Assembly (NCBI GenBank): GCA_016867095.1
Contig: VGKK01000067.1
Span: forward strand, 1 to 6,133
Length of the DNA: 6,133 nt
Reading direction: 5' to 3'
DNA from: Candidatus Omnitrophota bacterium
GTDB lineage: Bacteria > Omnitrophota > Gorgyraeia > Gygaellales > Profunditerraquicolaceae
Shown: positions 1 to 5,735 of the stretch, piece after piece
How positions within the stretch are numbered: position 1 is the first letter of the stretch
Layout of the letters: the number at the start of each line of letters is the position of its first letter
Notes under the pieces: model-generated
Database searches by the model: none
The model's input: only the letters and a program-made list of their open reading frames with translations
What the model was told of the DNA's origin: nothing
Translations under genes and position numbers: made by a program

Positions 1-471
1 CTTGAAGAACGCCGCGTCGCCTTTTAAATTGCCGATAAACCGATTAATTACGCCTATCTCCTGTTTTTCTAAAGATATTACCGAACCCTTCAGGGTAAAG
101 GTTTTGGGAGTAAGCGCTATTTCATTGAACCAGATTCCCGCCGGCAAATCTAAACTCAACCTGTTTAATTTTTCCGACCATTTTATCCTCTTATTGCTCA
201 ACTCTTGCAGCGCCTTGGCATCAGCGGAAAATAAATTATGCTCTTTTTTAAAATCATCCAGGGCTTTTCTTTGCGGCGCTGACTTTTGCCACTGGTGGTT
301 CAGCGCGCATAATTTATAGCTTTTGATAATGCCGGCTAAGAGCAAATAAATATGCGCGCAGGCCACTAGGCCCAATGCTAACGGAATGAGAAAACGCAGA
401 TAATCCGTCTCTATGCCGATTTTTTTGGCCTTGGCCTTTAATTCCTGAGGTATAAGATTTATCTCTATCAT
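1..471 (-). CDS. pilN: PilN, type IV pilus inner-membrane platform protein (partial, C-terminus off window)
   Basis: My translation of the minus strand from the ATG at 471 gives 157 codons with no stop before the window edge, so the 3' end is missing. The protein opens with MIEINLIPQE, matching the cytoplasmic INLxP motif by which PilN docks into a groove on PilM. One membrane segment follows at about residues 26-48, then a helical, probably coiled-coil stretch (about 50-105), then the start of the periplasmic ferredoxin-like domain (LPAGIWFNEI at 110-119). In the family, PilN pairs with PilO in the periplasm and links PilM to the secretin; pilO would be expected just beyond the left edge. 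The gene follows pilM after an 81-base gap filled by a repeat. No Shine-Dalgarno sequence is visible before the ATG; the upstream bases are A-rich. Identification rests on the N-terminal motif, topology and position after pilM. Confidence 0.9.
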   Translation of the reverse strand, partial: MIEINLIPQELKAKAKKIGIETDYLRFLIPLALGLVACAHIYLLLAGIIKSYKLCALNHQWQKSAPQRKALDDFKKEHNLFSADAKALQELSNKRIKWSEKLNRLSLDLPAGIWFNEIALTPKTFTLKGSVISLEKQEIGVINRFIGNLKGDAAFFK

Positions 472-480
472 TTTTTTACA

Positions 481-550
481 GGATTCACGCGGATTTTTTA
501 CGCCGTGCTTCTATCCGTGTATATCCGTGCTTCTATCCGTGTAATCCGTG
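481..550. repeat. ATCCGTG short-period repeat filling the pilM-pilN gap
   Basis: ATCCGTG occurs at 513, 523, 535 and 544, with a variant CGCCGTG at 501. Spacings alternate 12, 10, 12, 9, so paired units recur every 21-22 bases. Read on the minus strand this is AAGCACGGATTACACGGATAG repeated about 2.3 times, roughly 21 bases per unit. The left end (481-494, GGATTCACGCGGAT) is an imperfect inverted copy of 535-547, so the whole element could fold back on itself. It starts two bases after the pilM stop and ends nine bases before the pilN ATG. Similar ATCCGTG/CACGGAT intergenic repeats occur in many uncultured-bacterium genomes, from memory. No coding potential is apparent. Confidence 0.8.
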
Positions 551-552
551 CT

Positions 553-1569
553 TTAGACACGCAAAGCCAGGCCACAGGCTACCGCCAACTGGCAGGATAA
601 CGCTTTTAGCCTGGTGGTGTCAATATTAGCCGGTATTTTCATCTGAGTAAAAGGATCCCATGGCGCTGCTTCTATGCCCAAAAGGTTCACCAGCATCTCT
701 GTTAGCCCTCCGGATAAAATACTCCCGCCGCTGGTAAAGATCTTGGCAACCGTTGAAGCGCTCTGGCTTTCGTAATAATCAAAAGAAGTCCTTATCTCGG
801 CGGCTAAATTAACCAGCGCCGACTCAATGGCCGCGGATATATTCTTTTGCCGTTCCTGGTCAGGATTGAGCTTCAAGTCCTCCGCAGACTTAAAATCTAT
901 ATTCAAAACATCCGCGATCTTCTGGGTAAAACTGTTCCCCCCGATATGAATATCGCGGCTGAGGCGCGGCATGCCGTTTTCCAATATATTCAAATTGCTC
1001 ATCAGCGCGCCGATATTAAGCAAGGCCACGCTTTCATGTTCGGCCTGAGTCTGGGCGCGGTTAAAATTAAAGGCGTTGATTAAGGCGATGGAGTCAATAT
1101 CAATTAGGTTGGCCCTAAGGCCGACACCTTCAATAATTTTCAGGCGTTGAGCGATAATTTCTTTTTTTACCGCCGCCAGCAATACCAACATCTGATTATC
1201 GGGCAGGTCCGCCTTTAAAACATAACTGTCTAAGTTTACTTCCTCAAGGGAAAACGGGATGTGCTTGGGCGCCTCAAACTTTAAGGCGCGCCTTAATTCA
1301 TCCTCATTCATTTTGGGGAAATTTACATACCTGATTATTGCCGCCGGCCCGGATACGGCAATATTTACCGCCTGCGGCGCTTGATTTTGCCTGAGCTCGC
1401 CGGCAATTCCTCCCAGGCCCGCTTCGGCCGGCCCCAGGCCAAAACCGCAGAGCTCAACCTGCTCTTTAAAGAACCTTAATTTTACAAATTTTACCGTGGC
1501 AGCGCCGATATCCAGCCCCACGCTGAATCTCTCTTTAAAAAATTTATCTTTTAGTTTTGGCAAAGGCAT
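553..1569 (-). CDS. pilM: PilM, actin-like ATPase of type IV pilus assembly
   Basis: This 338-residue protein has the full length usual for PilM. It is the cytoplasmic actin-fold ATPase that binds the PilN N-terminus and corresponds to the cytoplasmic part of GspL. Visible motifs are phosphate-1 GLDIGAATVK (18-27), the PilM-typical EAPKHIPFSLEEV (99-111), phosphate-2 NIGALMSNLNIL (185-196), the RDIHIGGNSFTQKIA block (205-219), and the adenosine-type FTSGGSILSGGL (278-289). Phosphate-2 carries Asn185 where the family normally has Asp, which may weaken hydrolysis. The only reasonable start is the ATG at 1569, six bases after the upstream stop. No Shine-Dalgarno sequence is seen there, so translation is probably coupled to the small gene before it. 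No membrane segment or signal peptide is present, as expected. Confidence 0.95.
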   Translation of the reverse strand: MPLPKLKDKFFKERFSVGLDIGAATVKFVKLRFFKEQVELCGFGLGPAEAGLGGIAGELRQNQAPQAVNIAVSGPAAIIRYVNFPKMNEDELRRALKFEAPKHIPFSLEEVNLDSYVLKADLPDNQMLVLLAAVKKEIIAQRLKIIEGVGLRANLIDIDSIALINAFNFNRAQTQAEHESVALLNIGALMSNLNILENGMPRLSRDIHIGGNSFTQKIADVLNIDFKSAEDLKLNPDQERQKNISAAIESALVNLAAEIRTSFDYYESQSASTVAKIFTSGGSILSGGLTEMLVNLLGIEAAPWDPFTQMKIPANIDTTRLKALSCQLAVACGLALRV

Positions 1570-1575
1570 CGTAAT

Positions 1576-1815
1576 TTAATTCGCCAGCGGACCCTGTTCT
1601 ACGGGAAAATCCGCTTCCTCCTGAGCTTCCTCTGTGGGCGCCAGCGCTGTCTGTGGCTCCTCAACGCAGGTTTCCTCTTTTGGGGCGACTTCCTGCGTCC
1701 TGATTGCCGCGGGCGCCAAAGGCTCTTTTTCGGCTCTCTTTATTAACATATTAAGGATGATTATTGCAACTATCAAAGCTACCGCCATAAATATAAGTTT
1801 ATTTTTTTTATTCAT
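1576..1815 (-). CDS. Small single-pass membrane protein, Pro/Glu-rich, unknown function
   Basis: I do not recognise this 79-residue protein. It has a basic N-terminus (MNKKNK), one hydrophobic helix at about 8-25, then a low-complexity tail rich in Glu, Pro and Ala with one cysteine (Cys50). The positive N-terminus suggests an N-in, tail-out topology. It is very likely real: a strong GAGGAG at about 1822-1827 sits six bases before the ATG, at the very end of the upstream gene, and only one base separates that stop from this ATG. It lies between the PilX/GspK-like gene and pilM, so a role in the same machine is inferred: perhaps a tether, a spacer reaching toward the wall, or an analogue of a small pilus accessory protein. 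Low-complexity tails of this type make homology searches unreliable. Confidence 0.75.
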   Translation of the reverse strand: MNKKNKLIFMAVALIVAIIILNMLIKRAEKEPLAPAAIRTQEVAPKEETCVEEPQTALAPTEEAQEEADFPVEQGPLAN

Positions 1816-1816
1816 C

Positions 1817-3583
1817 TTAAACTCCTCTATCCTCCCAGATAAGTCTATTCCCTAAATCATCCACACCGTCGCCGTTGGCGTCGGAAACATTAGCATCAAA
1901 ACTGGTAATCGTGGGAAAATAAGGCGGCGCCATCCCCCCGAGCATCCGGCTGTCATAGACAAAGTTCCTGCCATAACCTGACACCGGATTACTTCCGCTA
2001 AATGTCCCAAAAGCGCCATAGAAATCTGTGATTGCCCCGCCCAGCAAGGTTACTACGCCCCTGGGCGCGCCGGAATTATAGTTGTCTACCGTAAAGACGC
2101 CGTTACGACCGGCAGCCATAACCACAGCGTGAATATTTAAGTTATTCGGGGCTCCGGTGGAAATCCTCACATTGCCGTTCCAGGTAACAATCCCCAAGAG
2201 ATTGGTAAAACCCGCAACAGAAAGCTCGTTCTCGGACGTACCAACATCGTCGGGAGTAAAACTCTCATACATAATATGGTTACTAATGGATATATCTGAA
2301 TTACTGGCAACCGTAAGCTGGGTATCTGACTGCACATTTCCGGAAAAGTTACTGATACTGCCATTATCATAAATAATGATTCCCGCATCTCCTATACCAT
2401 TAGGAATACCGTTATATGTTCCAGGGGGCGTTCCGCCGCTTCCGCTAACATTCTCCACTGTAGTTTGATTAGCGCTATAGTCAACGGTAATTCTCTTGGT
2501 ATTTGTGCCCCGGGTAATAGTATAAACCGGATTGTCGCTATCTACCGACATCGTCACATTACTGGCATTGCCTTTGATATAAATGCCGCCGACTAAATTA
2601 TTGGCGCCGTCATTAGGTAAGTAAATGCCGTTTGCCCAGGGGCCGTCATTCTGGCCTCCGGTAGCCTGATTTAACAAATCCTGTTGAACAACGGAAGACG
2701 GTAAATTAATCTCATCGGCCCCCCGGGTAAATCCGGCATTAAAAATAGGCTTATCTATGCAGGGAGTATCTTCGCAGCCTGCTTCCTGGCAGCAAGCAGG
2801 ATTACTATCGGCGTTTAAAAGCCGGGTTGCGCCATTATTATAGAACCGGGCGGTAGATAAATGCTGCGTAACTGCCTCACTAAAGGTTGCCGAAGGATTA
2901 TTCGCGAAGCTAAAACGTTCATTACTGTGCACCGGGCCGGTAAAATTAGTATTGGCGGTAAACCAGACTGTCGTGCCGCCGGCGGTGCGATGATGATTAG
3001 TAAAAAGGGCGTACCTGGCAAAATTACCCCGCTGCACCGTGACGCTAAAAGTCCCCTGGCTTAATCCGACCCTGCGGGTGGTATTAGGCGTAGTCTGCGT
3101 AACCAAACCCTGCGCCTCAATACTATAATTATAAGAAAAAACATAGACATCGGTATCGGGATTCTGCGGGTTTCCATTAGGCGCAACAGTAACAATGCTC
3201 CAGTAATTACCCCAATTAGTTAAGTTTATCGGCCCTAAAAAAATATTTGCGGTATTGCCTATAATACTAAACCCCGCATAGTCCTGCAGCAGGCCCAGGG
3301 GTTGAGGCGCATTAAAATAATTCGCCAGATTATTTCCCGCCTGGTTAACATTAGCCGCGCTTAAATTGGCCCTCATAGTCTGACGGATGCGCTGTCTTAG
3401 TTCTGATTGAGCGTGGCTGGCGCCTGCCTCTGCCAGCTCCAGCGCCTGCAGAACAAACTTCCCCCTGTCTGCCGCCCTTTTTTCAGTCAGCAGGCTGGAC
3501 AAATACATTCCGACTAAAACTAAAAGCACAGCCATAATGATTAAGGATACGACTAAAACTATCCCTCTTTTTTTTACCTTCAT
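1817..3583 (-). CDS. Large PilX/GspK-like minor pilin with DUF4900-like exodomain
   Basis: The 588-residue protein starts at the ATG at 3583 rather than at the TTG one codon earlier, because AAGGAG (3591-3596) is seven bases from the ATG. The ATG overlaps the preceding stop as TGATG. The N-terminus (basic KVKKRG, then hydrophobic helix about 8-29, then QALELAEAGASHAQSEL at 46-62) is typical of PilX and GspK, which lack the Glu at +5 that other prepilins carry. The remainder is a long Gly/Asn/Thr-rich extracytoplasmic domain, probably beta-rich. ALFTNHH (192-198) and GPVHSNERF (216-224) resemble the conserved block of DUF4900-type proteins, from memory. Odd features are a cysteine cluster (264, 265, 270, 275) and a C-terminal calcium-loop-like DANGDGVDD (568-576). 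PilX is usually about 200 residues and GspK about 300, so this is unusually large. A role as tip-capping minor pilin or adhesin is inferred. Confidence 0.85.
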   Translation of the reverse strand: MKVKKRGIVLVVSLIIMAVLLVLVGMYLSSLLTEKRAADRGKFVLQALELAEAGASHAQSELRQRIRQTMRANLSAANVNQAGNNLANYFNAPQPLGLLQDYAGFSIIGNTANIFLGPINLTNWGNYWSIVTVAPNGNPQNPDTDVYVFSYNYSIEAQGLVTQTTPNTTRRVGLSQGTFSVTVQRGNFARYALFTNHHRTAGGTTVWFTANTNFTGPVHSNERFSFANNPSATFSEAVTQHLSTARFYNNGATRLLNADSNPACCQEAGCEDTPCIDKPIFNAGFTRGADEINLPSSVVQQDLLNQATGGQNDGPWANGIYLPNDGANNLVGGIYIKGNASNVTMSVDSDNPVYTITRGTNTKRITVDYSANQTTVENVSGSGGTPPGTYNGIPNGIGDAGIIIYDNGSISNFSGNVQSDTQLTVASNSDISISNHIMYESFTPDDVGTSENELSVAGFTNLLGIVTWNGNVRISTGAPNNLNIHAVVMAAGRNGVFTVDNYNSGAPRGVVTLLGGAITDFYGAFGTFSGSNPVSGYGRNFVYDSRMLGGMAPPYFPTITSFDANVSDANGDGVDDLGNRLIWEDRGV

Positions 3584-4164
3584 CAAAATTCTCCTTCCGG
3601 CGGCGGCACTGGCGCTCCGCCAGCAACTATATTAAAATTTCTCAAATTTACAAAAGACCTCAGATGATAAGAAGCCTCCTCTCTCCAGGTCACAATATCT
3701 ATCCTCACTATAGGACAACTATCATCTACTGGGCTGCAATTAAAAGCCAAGCATCCGGCGCAACCGCCGCCAAAATTTATCCACTCAATATCCTGGGCCA
3801 GGCCTACAAAATTAGCGTCTATATCCGATTCCTTCTTAACTAATTCGCGGCCGTTAAGGGGGTTAAGCTTGAAAATTACATAAGCGCCGGTTTCAATTGG
3901 TTGGATAAAAACGGGCTTATAAAAAAGAATTTTTGTGCTACCGGCCTGATCTGCGGAAATTCTCACCCATTCCGGCTTTGACTGACGCAAAAGGCGCACT
4001 ATCCCATCCATTGCCTTTCTGGCCTGCTGTTGTTCGGTAATTTCATTTTGGCTGGTGCGCCAGATATGGTCGGAGTTGATAAAGACCGTCAGGAGCGCGG
4101 CAAATAACAGGATAAAGATTAAAACCACCAGCATCATCTCTATCAAGGTAAAGGCCCTTTGCAT
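3583..4164 (-). CDS. PilW/GspJ-like minor prepilin
   Basis: This 193-residue protein begins MQRAFTLIEMMLVVLIFILL, a class III prepilin signal with a very short leader. Prepilin peptidase would cut after Ala4, leaving Phe at +1 and Glu at +5. Alanine replaces the usual glycine at -1. The membrane/packing helix runs to about residue 29. The globular part includes QQQARKAMDGIVRLLRQ (45-61) and a C-terminal YHLRSFVNLRN (166-176), both in the style of PilW/GspJ proteins. Four cysteines (135, 138, 143, 150) cluster in a loop and could form two disulfides after export. The start is well supported: GAGGAA at 4172-4177 lies seven bases upstream. The gene is followed immediately by the PilX/GspK-like gene (overlapping TGATG) and preceded by a 206-base gap holding a palindromic repeat. 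PilW versus GspJ cannot be settled by eye. Confidence 0.88.
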   Translation of the reverse strand: MQRAFTLIEMMLVVLIFILLFAALLTVFINSDHIWRTSQNEITEQQQARKAMDGIVRLLRQSKPEWVRISADQAGSTKILFYKPVFIQPIETGAYVIFKLNPLNGRELVKKESDIDANFVGLAQDIEWINFGGGCAGCLAFNCSPVDDSCPIVRIDIVTWREEASYHLRSFVNLRNFNIVAGGAPVPPPEGEF

Positions 4165-4210
4165 CCCGCTATTCCTCGTATAATATATGTTATAACTCTC
4201 GTTAATTGCG

Positions 4211-4342
4211 AATATCAGATTATCGGAATATCAGAGCGAGAGTATCAGATTATTAGAGTATCAGAAACAGAGAAACTAAGTGATTTTTCTGATAATCTGC
4301 TCTTCTGATAATCTCGTTCTGATCATCTAATATTCTAATATT
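4211..4342. repeat. Two-armed palindromic TATCAGA element, 8-base period
   Basis: The left arm (4211-4267) carries TATCAGA or close variants at 4213, 4221, 4229, then a 14-base step, then 4243, 4251, 4259. The right arm (4286-4342) carries the reverse-complement units TCTGATA or variants at 4288, 4296, 4304, then the same 14-base step, then 4318, 4326, 4334. The arms are therefore mirror images in unit order and spacing, separated by an 18-base centre (4268-4285). RNA from either strand could form a long, imperfect hairpin. No T-tract follows on the minus strand, so it does not look like an ordinary intrinsic terminator. It occupies most of the gap between the PilV-like and PilW-like genes, and no ORF crosses it credibly. 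Confidence 0.85.
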
Positions 4343-4370
4343 TGTTTTTAACATACTGCTACCACAGGGC

Positions 4371-4898
4371 TCATCTTGTCTCGGTAATTAAGGTCGCTGC
4401 TTCCACCGGAGAATCCAAAACGCCGTTTACAATCAGGATATCTTCGCCGGCATCTAGAACTGCGTTTAAATTTTTGTCTTCACCGATTACGCGGCCCCTG
4501 CTGTTAAAACAGGTGATTATCCGCGCCTGCCTCAGGTCATCATAGGCGGTATTCGTTAGCGTAGCTATAATTACCCCTTTTTTGAGGCCGGCGTTATATT
4601 GCGCCTCATCCTGGAAAAACGAATTTTCATCATAGTCTAAAGTAAAACCGGCCAAAGCGGCAAAATCAGTCTGTTTTATTTCTTCCATCTTAGCCTGCAC
4701 CAGGTTAGTTGCCTGAGTTAAATCCCGCGCCAAATCCGCCAGGAGAAACATATTGATATAGGTCAATAAAAGGCCGCAGAGGCAAAAAGCCAGTATGCTA
4801 AAAGTAAGGAGCAGTTCAATCAGGGTAAACCCCGTTACTGACTTTAGGTTAGTTCTTGTCACTAACGGGGCGAGAGCCTTAGCTGACAATTTGGTCAT
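4371..4898 (-). CDS. PilV/GspI-like minor prepilin
   Basis: A textbook class III prepilin motif, VTG|FTLIELLLTFSILAF, identifies this pseudopilin. With the ATG at 4898 the protein has 175 residues, cleavage follows Gly23 and Glu28 is at +5. The body after the helix (LVQAKMEEIKQTDF) is like PilV/GspI proteins, where a QAxxxxEEI stretch is common. Residues 141-152 (DKNLNAVLDAGE) fit the 1-3-5-9-12 ligand pattern of an EF-hand-like calcium loop. The start is uncertain: ATG 4946 and ATG 4916 lack a Shine-Dalgarno, ATG 4898 has a weak GAAGAAG nine bases upstream, and GTG 4862 would give a compact leader (MTRTNLKSVTG) and avoid overlap with the upstream gene. I chose 4898, which overlaps the preceding gene by 20 bases. 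A 13-base inverted repeat lies inside the leader region. Confidence 0.85.
   Translation of the reverse strand: MTKLSAKALAPLVTRTNLKSVTGFTLIELLLTFSILAFCLCGLLLTYINMFLLADLARDLTQATNLVQAKMEEIKQTDFAALAGFTLDYDENSFFQDEAQYNAGLKKGVIIATLTNTAYDDLRQARIITCFNSRGRVIGEDKNLNAVLDAGEDILIVNGVLDSPVEAATLITETR
4830..4870 (-). promoter_or_regulatory. Strong inverted repeat in the leader of the PilV-like gene
   Basis: CCCCGTTACTGAC (4830-4842) and GTCACTAACGGGG (4858-4870) are inverted copies with one mismatch in 13, separated by 15 bases. In the minus-strand mRNA they would form a GC-anchored stem loop that covers the possible GTG start at 4862 and lies just before the prepilin cleavage-site codons. It could slow initiation or couple it to translation of the upstream gene; alternatively it may be a small repeat insertion that extended the leader. 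Function is inferred; the pairing is directly visible. Confidence 0.5.
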
Positions 4899-5304
4899 CG
4901 GGGCCAGCTTCTTCATTATTATTGCTGCGTATAATACCGGACTCATCCAGATAAAAGTATTTACCCCTCAATAGTCCGCCGTGCAGGAGATTAGCATGGA
5001 TATTAAATCGGTCCGGGTCATCTGATTCATAGATAAATTCGTAGCCCTGTTTACGGCCGGCGCCCAGGGTATTATCTATATACGGCGGAGTGGCCGCGGA
5101 AAGCGTCAAAAGGCTATCGGGATAAGCCTGCTCGTCCATATGATAGGTCTGACAGGCCTTATCTAACGTCCGTAAACTGGCGATGGCTGCGCATTCATTG
5201 GTAATCACGCGGGAACGCAAAATATTCGGGACTGCCAGACTGATTAAAACAATCACAATCGCCACCACAATCATAACTTCCATTAAGGTAAATGCCCTTT
5301 TCAT
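4879..5304 (-). CDS. GspG/GspH/FimU-like prepilin
   Basis: The reading frame is open further upstream, but the ATG at 5304 is the right start. AAGGAG (5316-5321) lies 11 bases before it at the end of the upstream gene, and the product then begins MKRAFTLMEVMIVVAIVIVL, a normal prepilin with a four-residue leader. Cleavage after Ala4 puts Phe at +1 and Glu9 at +5. The 141-residue protein continues NECAAIASLRTLDKACQTY (36-54), a block typical of GspG-like pilins, and ends with YFYLDESGIIR (116-126). Cys38 and Cys51 could bond along or between helices. Eight bases separate the upstream stop from this ATG. It could be either the major pilin or the H/FimU minor pilin; its position ahead of the I-, J- and K-like genes favours the latter. 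No second copy is in the window. Confidence 0.88.
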   Translation of the reverse strand: MKRAFTLMEVMIVVAIVIVLISLAVPNILRSRVITNECAAIASLRTLDKACQTYHMDEQAYPDSLLTLSAATPPYIDNTLGAGRKQGYEFIYESDDPDRFNIHANLLHGGLLRGKYFYLDESGIIRSNNNEEAGPDDQIVS

Positions 5305-5312
5305 GCCGCGGA

Positions 5313-5729
5313 TTACTCCTTTTTGCTGCATTCCTGGGAAATTACCACACCGCCGGTAGTCACCGCGTAAACCATTCTTCCGGAAAAATTGCATTTCACC
5401 GGCGCGGCAGAACAGCTATAGCCGGAAACATCAAGCCTTAAACAGCTATAATCATAGCTTTTTACAGGGGACTCGGCCAGATAATCCCGGTCCAGATAGC
5501 GAGGATTATCTTGAACTAAGAGGGAAATGTTTGCCGGGTAGGCGCCGAGGTGGTCTTTGGCGTAATTTTCCAGGGCGGTAGAAATCAATTTGAGCGTGGC
5601 CTGCGCGTATGATTCATTTTGCGCGATATTAATCTTGAGCAGGCGTTCAACTGTAATTCTTAAAAAAAGGGCAAAAACCGCGATGGCAATCATCAGCATC
5701 ACAAAGCTGCGGCCTTTTAGATTTTTCAT
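5313..5729 (-). CDS. Pilin-like protein with degenerate prepilin N-terminus
   Basis: First gene of the operon, 138 residues. The overall plan is pilin-like: short basic N-terminus (MKNLKGRS), hydrophobic helix at 9-26, an amphipathic helix (TLKLISTALENYAKDH, 45-60) and YPANISLLV, as in GspG-type pilins. However, there is no FTLIE motif, no Glu at +5, and Arg follows the only candidate Gly (Gly6), so prepilin peptidase cleavage is doubtful. Four cysteines (96, 106, 113, 134) lie in the C-terminal part, in motifs YSCLRLDVSGYSCSA and VKCNFSG. It may act uncut as an anchored regulator or initiator of the pseudopilus, or be a diverged minor pilin. The ATG at 5729 has no Shine-Dalgarno; a promoter-like sequence immediately upstream suggests a leaderless start. 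The end of the gene supplies the ribosome-binding site of the next one. Confidence 0.82.
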   Translation of the reverse strand: MKNLKGRSFVMLMIAIAVFALFLRITVERLLKINIAQNESYAQATLKLISTALENYAKDHLGAYPANISLLVQDNPRYLDRDYLAESPVKSYDYSCLRLDVSGYSCSAAPVKCNFSGRMVYAVTTGGVVISQECSKKE

Positions 5730-5735
5730 AAGGTT

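Noticed and set aside
2..319. Plus-strand open frame of 105 codons
   Set aside because: It lies opposite the pilN coding sequence, which has a family-specific N-terminus and topology. No ribosome-binding site or recognisable domain.
847..1083. Plus-strand open frame of 78 codons
   Set aside because: Fully antisense to the well-supported pilM gene; no domain-like composition.
553..1569. FtsA, MreB or another actin-fold protein instead of PilM
   Set aside because: The EAPKHIPFSLEEV block, the length and the adjacent PilN start are specific to PilM.
1634..1855. Plus-strand open frame of 73 codons with hydrophobic stretches
   Set aside because: Mirror of the small membrane protein gene. Its hydrophobicity arises from the antisense of the real helix, and the opposite strand has the strong ribosome-binding site.
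2157..3064. Several short frames on both strands (2157-2372, 2167-2388, 2815-3021, 2861-3064)
   Set aside because: All lie inside the continuous PilX/GspK-like gene in other frames, with no start signals or motifs.
4211..4342. CRISPR array
   Set aside because: Units are only 7-8 bases with no 25-40 base spacers, and the element is a single mirror-symmetric palindrome.
4211..4342. Intrinsic terminator ending the first three genes
   Set aside because: The hairpin is AT-rich and imperfect, with no T-tract on the minus-strand side, and the operon logic continues beyond it.
4342..4545. Plus-strand open frame of 67 codons
   Set aside because: Antisense to the 3' end of the PilV-like gene and starting at the edge of the repeat; no supporting signal.
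5305..5394. N-terminal extension of the GspG/FimU-like prepilin up to an ATG at 5394
   Set aside because: It would overlap the upstream gene by about 80 bases and give a 34-residue leader; the ATG at 5304 has a ribosome-binding site and yields a standard short leader.
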